Assembly: GCA_024195265.1 (NCBI GenBank)
Contig: JAJLRJ010000010.1
Span: 17,858,193-17,922,192 of the forward strand
Reading direction: 5' to 3'
Length of the DNA stretch: 64,000 nucleotides
Origin: Dendrophyllia cribrosa
Taxonomy: Eukaryota; Cnidaria; Anthozoa; Scleractinia; Dendrophylliidae
Below the pieces are notes generated by a model that saw only the letters and a list, made by a program, of their open reading frames with translations, searched no databases and was not told the DNA's origin. Both the position numbers and the translations under genes were made by a program. This document shows, piece by piece, positions 10,483-19,314 of this stretch; position 1 is the first letter of the stretch, and the number at the start of each line of letters is the position of its first letter.

Positions 10483-10585
10483 AAACGATGAACTACCTCT
10501 GAAGTCTTAAACCAGTTTATTATAATTGTCAATGCTCCTCTAAGAGTTGAGCGCTCTCTGAAATACATTCAAATCAAGTTCAAGA

Positions 10586-10587
<2 letters not shown>

Positions 10588-10624
<37 letters not shown>
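10588..10624. repeat. (TA)n microsatellite
   Basis: A run of about 18 TA units between two Penelope-type fragments. Such runs often mark insertion or tail sites. Confidence 0.9.
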
Positions 10625-10626
<2 letters not shown>

Positions 10627-10658
10627 CGAGGTGAACTGATCAACTGAAGATTCGACTT

Positions 10659-10723
10659 GGCATTTTATTACTAACTAGTTTCGTACCGCACAACATGTGC
10701 GGCACTCCTCAGATAAAATAGCC
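10659..10723 (-). ncRNA. Second hammerhead ribozyme, minus strand
   Basis: On the bottom strand the core CTGAGGAG (10712-10705; position 7 is free to vary) is followed by a strong stem II GCCGCAC/GTGCGGT, then CGAAAC (10683-10678). Stem III is ACTA-GT-TAGT, with predicted cleavage after the A at 10669. Stem I is ATTTTAT/ATAAAAT, seven pairs, extended by GGC/GCC past a bulge. The stems match although the sequence is unlike the 10427 copy, which supports a real structure. Confidence 0.75.
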
Positions 10724-11094
10724 AAATGAAAAGTCCGTCACAACTTACACTGATATATGATATACACGCCTTACTTTTCACACTTGAGAAAATAACTATT
10801 TTGTGTGAAAGTACCGGACTTTACAATGCCAAACGACCAGACGTTTCGTCCGGCCTCCGACCTCAAACGAAACTCCTGAATTCTAGGTATGTACTTCGTG
10901 TATTCCTTATTATAGTGTATTTAACTGAAATACACTTTTATAGGGGATACATGATGTAAAAACGCAATTGTACTAATTGATTGGAAGATCCATGCATGTG
11001 CGAGCTCTACGCCGCATGATCAGTCCAACTGCTGTTTTTACTCGTAATTCATAAAGCTGGACTACTTAAAAAGGCTTTATCTTCTTACCTGAAA
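10724..11094. other. Spacer with Penelope-like remnant then tRNA-Asp upstream region
   Basis: Up to about 10880 there is an inverted repeat (cttttcacac ... gtgtgaaag) and a region with ggacgaaac on the bottom strand, a probable eroded third ribozyme end. From about 10885 the standard tRNA-Asp upstream spacer resumes (gtacttcgtgtattccttattatag). No protein gene is visible. Confidence 0.55.
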
Positions 11095-11479
11095 TCCTCG
11101 GTAGTATACTTAGTGGTGAGTAGTTTTTACCATTTAGCTTCTAGTGCATGTTTTACTTCGGTTTTAGCTGTTTTTAATCAGTTTATCGAAATTGTTTTAC
11201 TCGGTTTTACCGCTAAATAGTCTAGTTTCGGTAGTTAGTGGCCGGTGTTTTCTTTTTAATCTCCCGGTGAGGTGGGGTTCGATTCCCTAGCGAGTTTGGC
11301 GAGCTGGTGCTCCCTCACCCTGGCGTTCTCCACGTCCCTGTTTTTACCTCCCCCGTTTTATATGATCGTAGGGCATTGCACTCCGCCCTACGGAACGCCA
11401 GAAATACAAAAAAAAAGTATAGTGGTGAGTATACCCGCCTGTCACGCGGGAGACCGGGGTTCGATTCCCCGCCGGGGAG
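11095..11479 (+). pseudogene. tRNA-Asp split by a SINE
   Basis: The first 28 nt (11095-11122) include the 5' acceptor strand and A box. The rest resumes at about 11417 and ends at 11479 with an intact anticodon arm, B box and 3' acceptor. Between them is a poly(A)-tailed insert. The D-arm segment is present on both sides as a target duplication (gtatagtggtgagta; the left copy has ctta inserted). The right part also has a for c in gagtatacccg. A functional tRNA is not expected. Confidence 0.88.
11123..11416 (+). mobile_element. SINE inserted in tRNA-Asp
   Basis: About 294 bp ending in a short poly(A) and flanked by a 15-bp duplication, the signature of LINE-driven insertion. Internal Pol III-like boxes are visible: gtagttagtggccggtg (A box-like, about 11231) and ggggttcgattccc (B box, about 11274). 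About 100 bp precede the A box. The 3' part (cgtagggcattgcactccgccctacgg) forms a hairpin. I cannot name the family. Confidence 0.75.
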
Positions 11480-12862
11480 AAAGGCTCTTTTTCCTCATCG
11501 TGATAATTCCTAAACGAAAAGGATATTAACTTGGGACATGATCAAGGGTTGTGTCATTTCTTCTGTAAAATTCCGGAAGCTCTGTTAGACATGTTTTTAT
11601 CGTACTCTTTTCATACGCTCGCAGCAGTCCTATTTCTGACTCAGATACCGCGGTTTGATTCTCGACGTGTGTCAGTCGGTCATTTTGCCTCGCTTTCGTG
11701 CCGTTCAACAGCACAGCTGACCATTGCAACCCTGACTCAAACATGTGCTTTCCCTTTGCGAGCTCGTTCATGTGCCTCCTCCGGCTTTGGTCACTTTTAT
11801 AGCGCGCGCTAAAGTAGCGAATTAACGTCGCGATCATATTTTTTTTTTTCATATGGCGAAAATGACAGTTTTATTCGATTGCAAATCATGCGAAAGGAGC
11901 GACATAAACGACCTTCAGACCGAATCACGAGATGAGCCGATTTGCTCTGATCTCTGACAAGCAAACTGAACTGAGCGAATGTGCTCGGTGGCCAGTGTGT
12001 CAAACGACCCATTGTGGTCGGAGAAAAAACGAACTGAGCGAATGCGCTTGGTGGCCAATGTGCCAAACGACCCATTGTGTGGTCGGAAACAAACCGAACG
12101 GCCCAGTGCGGTCCAAAACAAGGCTTGAACTGTAATCTGCAGAATTATGCTGGTGCTTTGCAAGAAAGATCGAGCAACTCTTTTCAGTTTATTGATAGTA
12201 CTGAAAATCTTCAAACTAGCAATGCTAATCATTGCTCCCCAAACTCGGAAAATGTCAGGGATTCTATTAGCGTACCTATTATGCGTAGTAAGAAAGGCTT
12301 TGTTTTATTGCTTTTTTGACTCTAATTTTACAAATCGGGTGCCATCTTGCTGCGTGAACGTATTGTCAAAGAATTAAAGCTCTTGAGCGCTACTTTCCTT
12401 TGGCACTGTTTGTTTAACAGTTAGTTGTAAGACAACGTTTTCGGATTATTTTGATCAAGTTTTGTAAAACCTAGTAACTGCTTGCCAGTGTACCTATAGT
12501 TTTTTTTGTGGTCTTCATAAATTTCACTTTGCCATCGCTGTCAGTTCTCGCCGGTTTTCAGCTGTTCTTCGGTACCACAGTCTTACCGCCTGGAACAGTA
12601 AACAGGCTAAATACTACGTAGTCTGATGTGCGCTCGCGGCAGGTCAGTGCTAAATATTCTTCGCTTTTGATTTAAATTCTCTCCGACTGACTATTATTGA
12701 CTTGTCCAGTAAGTCAGCAGAATATGTGTTGAGGTTAAAAGAGGCTGTAAGAATTTAGTGGTCGGCCTTCGGTGGGCCCCAAATCGTTCTCATGAGAGCG
12801 TGCCGCAAGATAACCTCTGGCAACCAGGGATAGCTGACCGAGCAAAAACTTGCTTTTGCTGG
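11480..12862. other. tRNA-array spacer after the split Asp gene
   Basis: Parallel to 8385-9780, including the minisatellite and the conserved Thr-upstream box at about 12770-12850. The Thr gene that should follow is displaced: the spacer resumes at 49128 and leads to tRNA-Thr 49213, which shows that 12873-49127 is an insertion. No gene is visible. Confidence 0.75.
11962..12118. repeat. Minisatellite, nearly three copies
   Basis: Tandem units of about 55-65 bp on the pattern gaactgagcgaatg(t/c)gctt/cggtggcca followed by aacgacccattgtggtcgg. The last unit is truncated (gaacggcccagtgcggtcc). Homologous to the two-copy block at 8869-8992. Confidence 0.7.
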
Positions 12863-13128
12863 ATTTTTAATGTTTTCTTTCCGTGGTCCGAATGGGCGGA
12901 GTGCAATTCCCATTGGTCTTATACACACACAGAATACACATGCACATACACCGCACATACTCGACAACACTAAGACAACACAGAACCACCACGGTACATG
13001 CGGAAGGAAGGGTGCACAAGCACGTCAAAATCACCGGGGGAATGAGCCCCGCCTCCCCTTAAGGCCGCCAAGTGCAATGCGACCTAGAAGACACAACAGG
13101 AAACAAACACAGAAAAACGGACAAACCG

Positions 13129-13745
13129 CACAGTGCTACCAACAAAGGCGACCGATTGGCAGGAATAAGTAAAGATAAGGCAAAACACACAGAATAAGTA
13201 AAGAGAAGAAAACAAAAAGTGCAAGCAGCACAGTACTACCAATTAAGGCGACCGATTAGCAACGCACAAAACAAAACAAAACCCGCCACTCAGTACAACC
13301 AATGAAGGCGATCGAGGGACACACCAAAGAAACAAGCAAAAGCCGCACAGTACGACCAATGAAGGCGACCGATTGGCAAAACACAGGGCAAAAACTAATT
13401 TAAACAAATCCAAGTCACCCAGTAAAAGCATAAGAAAATACAACTTGATAATTTGTCAATTGGATAAAAACATGCAATAAAACAATTTGGACAGTTTGCC
13501 AATTGATAAAAACATGCATAAAAATACAACTGCAAATTACCAGTTGGATAAGAACATGCACAAAAACATCCAGCGCAAGCTGCACAGTGCTACCAATGAA
13601 GGCGACCGATTAGCAACGCGCAAAACCAAAAGGCAAACACAGCCACTCAGTACATCCAATGAAGGCGACCAAGAGACAAAAAAACCAAGGAAGCCAAGCG
13701 CACGCCGCACAGTTCTACCAACAAAGGCGACCGATTAGCGACACG
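13129..13745. repeat. Interspersed repeats in LINE 3' region
   Basis: Seven imperfect copies of a unit around gcacagtactaccaatgaaggcgaccgattagcaa, at about 13129, 13228, 13287, 13345, 13581, 13642 and 13705. They are mixed with copies of cagtttgccaattggataaaaacatgcat (about 13454, 13493, 13835, 13870). The array continues loosely to about 13960. No coding function is seen. Confidence 0.7.
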
Positions 13746-13999
13746 CAGGGCAAAACGAAACTAACCAATACCCTACAAGTTAGCGGTCATCCAATCAGCT
13801 AAAAACACAAGAAAAATTCAACAGGGCAATATGGCAATTGGATAAAAAACATGCAATAAAACAATTTGGGCAGTTTGCCAATTGGGAAAAACATGCATAA
13901 AAATACAATTGCACATTGCCAGTTGAATAGAAACATACAATAAAACATACAATTTTAAACGCCAATAGCGAAACCAAAAATCACAAAAGAATGTTAAAG

Positions 14000-14447
14000 A
14001 CAAAGAGTGAAAGAATCACCACTGACCGAGCCAATGTGGCCATTAGCACCCAATTGGCGCTGAAACCGTCTGCGCTTACGACGAGAAAGAAAACGCTTAA
14101 AGAACAGAGGCAGATAAAAGGAAAGACGGGACTTCATGCAAGCAAGAAGCCCCAAAGCCGGCACTAGGTGGTTTGCAACGAAAGCGGAAGTCATTCCGCT
14201 GGGTCCAAACAAGAAACTTGCACACATTGAGAAGATAACAAAAAACACGAGGAACACTAAGGAGCTCATCACCACTGAAACCAAAAAGAACATGCCTAAC
14301 ATCAATGGTAGGGGCCAAGGGGGAAGAAAGGAACAAGAGAGACTGAATCCAATCAATCCCACTCTTAGCCAAAGGGCAAGAAAAGAAAAGATGCTCCGCA
14401 GATTCAACAGGATAACCACAGAAACACGCAGACGGAATATCATACCC
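14000..14447 (-). pseudogene. LINE ORF2 C-terminal Cys/His domain fragment
   Basis: The bottom strand reads GYDIPSACFCGYPVESAEHLFF SC-type sequence: a C-x-C ... E-x-x-EHLFFSCP arrangement typical of the zinc-binding tail of many non-LTR retrotransposon ORF2 proteins. The frame carries on rightward only after skipping Polinton A, at 48684. It ends in degraded sequence near 14000. Confidence 0.7.
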
Positions 14448-14672
14448 AGTAGTGGGTAGAGAGGGAGTCAAATGCGGTTTTTCAAGCCCATAAAATAAGC
14501 GGTCCTCACTGCGTTCGGCCCGCTATTTATGGGCTTGAAAAACCGCATTTGACGTCCCTCTCTACCCACTACTCTGGATACCCTTCCCTCAAACCCCGTA
14601 AGAGGGGGTCAAATGCGTTTTTTCCCGAGCCCGCCCGCAACGGCAAGCGAGACATAACCAATTGGAGAAATC
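14448..14672 (+). repeat. Polinton A left terminal inverted repeat with terminal palindrome
   Basis: The outer 126 bp (14448-14573) fold back on themselves: AGTAGTGGGTAGAGAGG...CCTCTCTACCCACTACT. A non-palindromic part follows (ctggatacccttccctc ... gacataaccaattg) that is shared inversely with 48455-48552. The palindrome arms differ between the left and right ends near the tip (left: tcaagcccataaa; right: tcaagttcataga), yet each stays self-complementary. Confidence 0.9.
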
Positions 14673-14696
14673 TCTACACCCCATATAAAGGTGACA

Positions 14697-14990
14697 ATGG
14701 CACACAGCAAAGCAATGACTGCTGTTGCATTTTTGAAAATGCGGGGAATTGAGTTGAAAGAAGGTGATGACTTGTATGCGAAGAACAAAGGGACGTTCTC
14801 ATACAACCCTTGTAGACATTGTGGTTTAAACTTTACACAGGGCCACTCGCTTGTGGAGCATCAAAAATATTCTTGTAAGAATCTGCAAACAGAACCACGA
14901 CCGAAAATAATTTGCCCCGGTTGCGGTCAAGCATTGTCTAAGCCAACGGTTTACAAACACATAAAAAATGGCTGCCCGTCTTCGTACTGA
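14697..14990 (+). CDS. Small double zinc-finger protein (A)
   Basis: 97 residues if started at ATG 14697, just after catataaaggtgaca. Two Cys/His clusters are visible: CRHCGLNF...HSLVEHQKYSC (residues about 39-62) and CPGCGQALSKPTVYKHIKNGC (about 72-95), each shaped like a C2HC/C2H2 finger. Probably binds nucleic acid. It is the first gene inside the left terminal repeat and has a partial paralogue directly downstream. No counterpart exists in element B, whose exonuclease gene abuts the terminal repeat. Function unknown. Confidence 0.6.
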   Translation: MAHSKAMTAVAFLKMRGIELKEGDDLYAKNKGTFSYNPCRHCGLNFTQGHSLVEHQKYSCKNLQTEPRPKIICPGCGQALSKPTVYKHIKNGCPSSY

Positions 14991-15030
14991 TTACCAATTG
15001 AAGTAATGCATACCTCTTGTATATATCGCG

Positions 15031-15495
15031 ATGGCGAATGAACGAAGCCTTTTGCTCGCCATTGTAAATGCGGAAATGCAACACTCAACTGCGTACATCA
15101 AGGCACATCGACTAAAGATCACTTGTCTTGGTTGCGGACGAAGAAGGTGTTTGTCAACGATTTATAATCATATAAATAATGGCTGTCCGTCTTTTAAACT
15201 AAAGCCTCGTTCTCTTCTAAAACATGAGGCGGCTTTGGCGGCACCCACGAGTGCTGTTCGAGATGTTTTTGCCAAGTCATATGTCAGCTGGCATGAGCTG
15301 AATGCATGGCTTGACGAGCAAGAACAAGAACCTTTTAAAAACAAAAGCCTGGAGGCTCTCGACCCCTTACCCAGGATCCGAGATTCGAGCTTTGTTTCTG
15401 ATTTCATCGAAGGCAAGACATCACTCGCAACGTTTCAAACGGAGTTGAGTGGTTATTACCAATTGAAAAAACGCCTGAACTTTGTATACCAATGA
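15031..15495 (+). CDS. Zinc-finger protein paralogue (A)
   Basis: 154 residues, ATG 15031 preceded by tgtatatatcgcg, the element's usual promoter box. One finger CLGCGRRRCLSTIYNHINNGC (about residues 32-52) resembles the second finger of the preceding gene, so the two likely arose by duplication. The remaining 100 residues are helical and acidic with no family I recognise. The end overlaps the exonuclease start by four bases (ATGATGG at 15492), suggesting coupled expression. Not present in B. Confidence 0.6.
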   Translation: MANERSLLLAIVNAEMQHSTAYIKAHRLKITCLGCGRRRCLSTIYNHINNGCPSFKLKPRSLLKHEAALAAPTSAVRDVFAKSYVSWHELNAWLDEQEQEPFKNKSLEALDPLPRIRDSSFVSDFIEGKTSLATFQTELSGYYQLKKRLNFVYQ

Positions 15496-16613
15496 TGGCG
15501 GCAACGCAAGTGTTCATGAACTTTCTCAAATCGAGAAACACTGGTCTGAAACAAAAGAGCGCTGACTGGGTGAGAGCCAGACAAAACTCCATTGGTGCAT
15601 CAGAGATCTCTGCCTTGACAGGATCGTCACCGTTTGAATCACGGCAAAGCTTGCTCTTAAAGAAAATACAGCCAACAATTATGCTCAACAATGCGGCTTG
15701 TACCTGGGGCAATCTGTTCGAACCGCTTATTCGCAAGTATTTTGAGCAAAAACATTCTGTTCCCGTTTTTGGTTACAGCATCTCTCTTAATCTAGCAAGA
15801 GATCATCCACTTTATCGAAAGGTCACTTGTAGCCCAGACGGCTATTTTCTAGACAAAGATAACACCTTAAGATTGTTAGAGTTTAAATGTCCGTTCAAGC
15901 GAAAAAATAGCTATTAATAGAATTCCTAAGTATTATAGTGATCAGATACAAACAGGTCTTGCTTTGAGCGGTGATATGGTAAACAAAGGTCTGTTTGTTG
16001 ACGGCTATTTTAGAATGTGTTCTTTAAACCAGATTGATCCAAGTCTAGCACACAATCATTCTCTCAACGGAGGAAAAGAATATAAACTAAGTGTAACACG
16101 ACACTTGCGTGGGGAGTTTGTTATTTATTTAGCAAACGGATGATAACAAGAAACCAAATGGCAATCATCGATGTCGGCTCACCCACATCGAAACAATTAT
16201 TTGAGAGAATTATGTCTTCCATTGCTGAGAAGGATCTATGGTGTTGTTATGGAGCTGTAAGAATGTTGTTTAGAAAACAGGACGAAGACTAGGAGTTTTT
16301 GCGTTATAACCATATGCAAAAATTGTTTTCAGAGGGTTCAGAAAACCCTAAACCAGTAGCTATGTTCGCGTGGAAGCTTCTGGATATAACTGAGATTGGG
16401 GAGCCAAAGCAACCAAACTTTTTGAATAATATTCAAACGTCGGTCGAGCGTTTTCATAACAGCTTGGCAAGCCTTCGAAAAAAAATAACCGAACACTCTG
16501 AAGAGGCAGCTGAAAGCTATCACAGCCCTAAGAAAAATGCTGCCGCCGTAAGGGCTGGAGACGAAGAGCAAATGTTTGCATTTCTCATGGATAAACTTGC
16601 TCAAGGTTATTAA
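15492..16613 (+). pseudogene. YqaJ-type exonuclease, broken (A)
   Basis: The intact B homologue (43443-44543) guides the reading. The first 141 residues are open and contain ARQNSIGASEISALTGSS, the catalytic SPDGYF Asp and the LEFKCP Glu-x-Lys of the lambda-exonuclease/YqaJ fold. The frame is lost near 15905, continues in another frame to about 16140 with further stops, and the C-terminal segment (16299-16613, FAWKLLDITEI) is open again. In viruses the family digests DNA 5' to 3' for recombination. This copy should be inactive. Confidence 0.85.
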
Positions 16614-17517
16614 TAGCTGCTGTCCAATACCATTCATTTCTTAGATGTGTAGCGGGATTCTGATGTCTTATGTATGATAAGATTTTGTGTTTTCTTTGCC
16701 CTTCTGTTAAAATTAGCTTTAAGAACTTATGAATTATGAACTCATAAGACATCACGCTTGGAAGATGATCTCTTATGCTTGAGTAAACAAAGTTAATTTG
16801 CTTAATTTCGTCATCGGTTAATCTCTGAGGGGGTTCCCCTAGGATGCAACTCAACAACATAGTTGTGTGTTTATTGAAATCACTGCGTTTTATTTTTTTA
16901 AGAATGTTTCGTAGAGCGTCAATTGTTAAAAATGATGGATGAATATTTCGTTTTGCCATTTCTTTACGTATTTCTAATAAAACCTTCTCACTGCCGCTTA
17001 TGCTTTCTAAAGAGTAATTTCCGAGTAACTGATCAAGGCGATATTTAAAATTATAATTTATTCTGCATGGTGTTTTAACTTTCATATTTTTTTCTTTATC
17101 GTAGGGGTCTTTATGAGAAAAGACAGCTCCGTATATTGTTTCAATGCGGTTGCATTCTCTGCAGACAAGTTCTGTTGAATCACGAATGCGTGTAAACGAT
17201 CCACCACAGCTTTGACACGATTCAATGCTTTTATCTGTGCTGCCTAGAATGATAACAAACTTGTTTTCGCGATATTGTTGGATTAATTCTTGTCTCGCTG
17301 ACAAACTAAGATCTTCGAAAATGATTTGAAGTTTTTCTGTTAGTTGTGCTCGGTGAAGCTCTTTTAGATAACTGCTGTCATAGAAGCCACGCAGCATGGC
17401 TTGCTGGTGTTTTTTATCCAAGACATCTAGTTGAGTCTTGTATTCGTTATTTTCATCCATACGTCTAACAATAGACAGTTGCGTGATAAAGCGCTCAACA
17501 TGTTGCGCCTCAGTCAT
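16585..17517 (-). CDS. VLTF3-like late transcription factor candidate (A)
   Basis: 310 residues from the ATG at 17517 (an upstream extension to 17580 is less likely because B's homologue aligns from this Met). N-terminal helical part, then a zinc ribbon CQSCGG...CRECN (about residues 106-128). Then a long helical domain with ILKKIKRSDFNKH, LGEPPQRLTDDEI and FIIHKFLKLI; this order and spacing resemble the C-terminal domain of poxvirus-type late transcription factor 3 proteins. If so it would drive late-gene transcription from the element's own promoters. It overlaps the exonuclease end by 29 bp on the opposite strand. Confidence 0.6.
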   Translation of the reverse strand: MTEAQHVERFITQLSIVRRMDENNEYKTQLDVLDKKHQQAMLRGFYDSSYLKELHRAQLTEKLQIIFEDLSLSARQELIQQYRENKFVIILGSTDKSIESCQSCGGSFTRIRDSTELVCRECNRIETIYGAVFSHKDPYDKEKNMKVKTPCRINYNFKYRLDQLLGNYSLESISGSEKVLLEIRKEMAKRNIHPSFLTIDALRNILKKIKRSDFNKHTTMLLSCILGEPPQRLTDDEIKQINFVYSSIRDHLPSVMSYEFIIHKFLKLILTEGQRKHKILSYIRHQNPATHLRNEWYWTAAINNLEQVYP

Positions 17518-17577
17518 GTTTATTTTTAGAAAATTACAAATGTTCAATTGGGGAACAATAGATTTACACGTGAAAAA

Positions 17578-17750
17578 CAAATGACGTATGAAATTCTTGA
17601 GTGCCCCTGCGTTCCAGAGCGCCCCGTTTTCAGATTTTTCAAAAAGTAAAAAAAAAATTAAAAAAAATTATTTTTTTTTGCTTTCTGAAAAACCTGAAAT
17701 CGGGGTCACTCTGGAACGCGGGGTCACTCAAGAATTTCATACGTCATTTG
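17578..17750. repeat. Foldback element inside Polinton A
   Basis: 173-bp near-perfect inverted repeat: caaatgacgtatgaaattcttgagtg ... cactcaagaatttcatacgtcatttg, with an A/T-only centre. It lies between two genes; element B has no such sequence at the same place, so it is a later insertion. No clear target duplication seen. Confidence 0.8.
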
Positions 17751-17866
17751 TGTGATTACGTCATATCAATACCCGCGGATCTAATGGCTTTATTCAAAAG
17801 ACGTTCGTTCTTAAGTTCGTGTTGTCTATGATTTATCCTTCGAAATGTAGAGGGTAAATCCAGAAT

Positions 17867-18562
17867 TTAATCTCTCAAATCGGACTTGGATGCTGCGGTG
17901 AGAAGATTTATCTTTTTTTGAAATTCTTGTTTGACTTCCTTGCGAAGTTCGTTTTTGAGTTTCTCTAGGTCTGGCGCTTGTGTTTGAGTGGCAACGTCTT
18001 TTGATGTCTTAACACCATCCCTGATTGCAACTTTGAGTTCGTGATATTTTTCCACCTCGCGAGTAATTATGGTGAATTCTGCATCACTGATCCTATTGTC
18101 TTTCAGAGCCTTTGAGACCAGTTCATTGACAGAGTTGCGTTTAGCCTGGGCCAGTGTGTAGATATTCTCGTGTTTAGTCACTTTACGCTCTAACCTCTTG
18201 TTGGCAGCTGTAAAGCCAACAGAGGACAGCCCACAGAGGGCCGCAACGCCGGCAAGTGCTGGACTTATAACAATTCCTAATCCGGTCAATGCAGTAGCTA
18301 GGGCCCCTGATGACAGCCCAACAGAAAGCGACCCAAGTCCAACCACCGAGTAATGAACTAATGATTGGGTCCGTTTGTATTTCTTTGCGACCTGACGGTA
18401 ATGCTCGGCTTCGTCAGACAACTCCTTCAGCAAGTCAGAGATCTTTTTGAGCCGAAAGTCTTCTGCATTAATTTGAGTGATCTCACCATTTGGCAAAACT
18501 GGGTAGAGCTTTTCTGTATGGCGGTATTCCGGAGCCGATGGAAGCACGTTCGCAGAACTCAT
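17867..18562 (-). CDS. Two-helix membrane / coiled-coil protein (A)
   Basis: 231 residues. Residues about 35-70 are charged and helical (KKISDLLKELSDEAEHYRQ), followed by two Gly/Ala-rich hydrophobic segments (about 75-120, VGLGSLSVGLSSGALATAL and SPALAGVAALCGLSS). A second charged helical region (ERKVTKHENIYTLAQAK onward) ends in a C-terminal coiled coil. A TTATATAC box lies 16 bases before the ATG. Likely inserted in a membrane, perhaps of the virion. The B copy (42001-42684) has a stop in the middle. Family unknown to me. Confidence 0.65.
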   Translation of the reverse strand: MSSANVLPSAPEYRHTEKLYPVLPNGEITQINAEDFRLKKISDLLKELSDEAEHYRQVAKKYKRTQSLVHYSVVGLGSLSVGLSSGALATALTGLGIVISPALAGVAALCGLSSVGFTAANKRLERKVTKHENIYTLAQAKRNSVNELVSKALKDNRISDAEFTIITREVEKYHELKVAIRDGVKTSKDVATQTQAPDLEKLKNELRKEVKQEFQKKINLLTAASKSDLRD

Positions 18563-18595
18563 GGCAGATGTGAGTATATAAATGGTTTTATATTT

Positions 18596-19270
18596 TTAAT
18601 TTATCTCAACTTCAAATTCCAAAGGCGCGTCATTGAAGTTGAAGAGGTCACCATTTACATCCTTCACTGACAGTGATATGCTATTTACATAATCACCAGA
18701 CGAGACATCACGCAAGATGTTCTGCTGTGTTGTTTCGTAGAGAATTTTTTGAAACGGCTCCCCACGAACATCAAATCGAGCCAAAACTGTCGAAGGCTTA
18801 CCATTGAGTAAGTTTTGTTCTTTATCAACCAGATCACAGTGGATAAAGTAAGTGCTTGGTGATGTGAATTTTTTAGTGGTTATATGAGGGGGTGTTTGTG
18901 TGTCATTGCCAAATAATAATCTAAGATTATTGGAAAGCCCTATTAGATATTTACCCCCTGGGTTCAAAATCACCATAGCGCCAAGAGATGTATATGGTTT
19001 TACATTTATCTCCATATTCTCTTCTGCGTATTTATCAACTATCGATCTTGCCAAAGTACTAGGAGTGTAAAAACCAGGCTCAATGTCAATTATAACGGAT
19101 TGGGTCCCCGAGCTTAATGGTTTTACTGATATTTGTCCTCTTTGTTTCAAATTATGCCACGAGTTGAAAATTGAGCAAGAGACAAGACGGATATAACTCG
19201 GTTTCGGAAGCGGGTGATCGAAGTAGATCGTGTGAGGGTTCGAAGGTGTGACGATTGTTAGCACAACCAT
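18596..19270 (-). CDS. Probable penton-like / minor capsid protein (A)
   Basis: 224 residues from the ATG at 19270, which is shared with B's homologue (41314). Rich in short beta strands, ending in the pattern YVNSISLSVKDVNGDLFNF followed by a strand. TYFIHCDLVDKEQNLL lies in the middle. The C-terminal strand-turn-strand resembles the last strands of single jelly-roll penton proteins of Polintons and adintoviruses, so a vertex role is plausible but not proven. It is transcribed divergently from the neighbouring membrane protein over a 44-bp AT-rich gap. Confidence 0.5.
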   Translation of the reverse strand: MVVLTIVTPSNPHTIYFDHPLPKPSYIRLVSCSIFNSWHNLKQRGQISVKPLSSGTQSVIIDIEPGFYTPSTLARSIVDKYAEENMEINVKPYTSLGAMVILNPGGKYLIGLSNNLRLLFGNDTQTPPHITTKKFTSPSTYFIHCDLVDKEQNLLNGKPSTVLARFDVRGEPFQKILYETTQQNILRDVSSGDYVNSISLSVKDVNGDLFNFNDAPLEFEVEIN

Positions 19271-19314
19271 GATTGTATATATAATTACTTTTTTTAATAT
19301 AAATATATACAATC
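19271..19314. promoter_or_regulatory. Divergent promoter region (A)
   Basis: 44 bp between two start codons, with gattgtatatata at one end and tatatacaatc at the other, so the same GATTGTATATA-type box faces both ways. Element B keeps gattgtatat at the equivalent site (41262-41313). Confidence 0.65.

Larger units (their letters stand above)
10324..10519. repeat. Perfect 196-bp palindrome (inverted Penelope-type terminal fragment)
   Basis: Two 98-bp arms meet at caacgttg (axis between 10421 and 10422) and match exactly over their whole length. Each arm contains one hammerhead ribozyme (listed separately), a feature known from the terminal repeats of Penelope-like retroelements. The sequence is thus best read as a head-to-head dimer of such an end. 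Confidence 0.85.

Noticed and set aside
10822..10882. Possible fourth hammerhead (ggacgaaacgtctggtc on the minus strand)
   Set aside because: The GAAAC half and a GTC site are present but the CTGANGA half is not; at best an eroded relic.
12758..13172. Overlapping open frames on both strands near 12.8-13.2 kb
   Set aside because: They lie across the array spacer/LINE junction and in the repeat-rich LINE 3' region; composition is low-complexity with no domain.
13129..13745. CRISPR-like array
   Set aside because: Units are imperfect, spacing irregular and the spacers are themselves related; it lies in a eukaryotic LINE 3' region.
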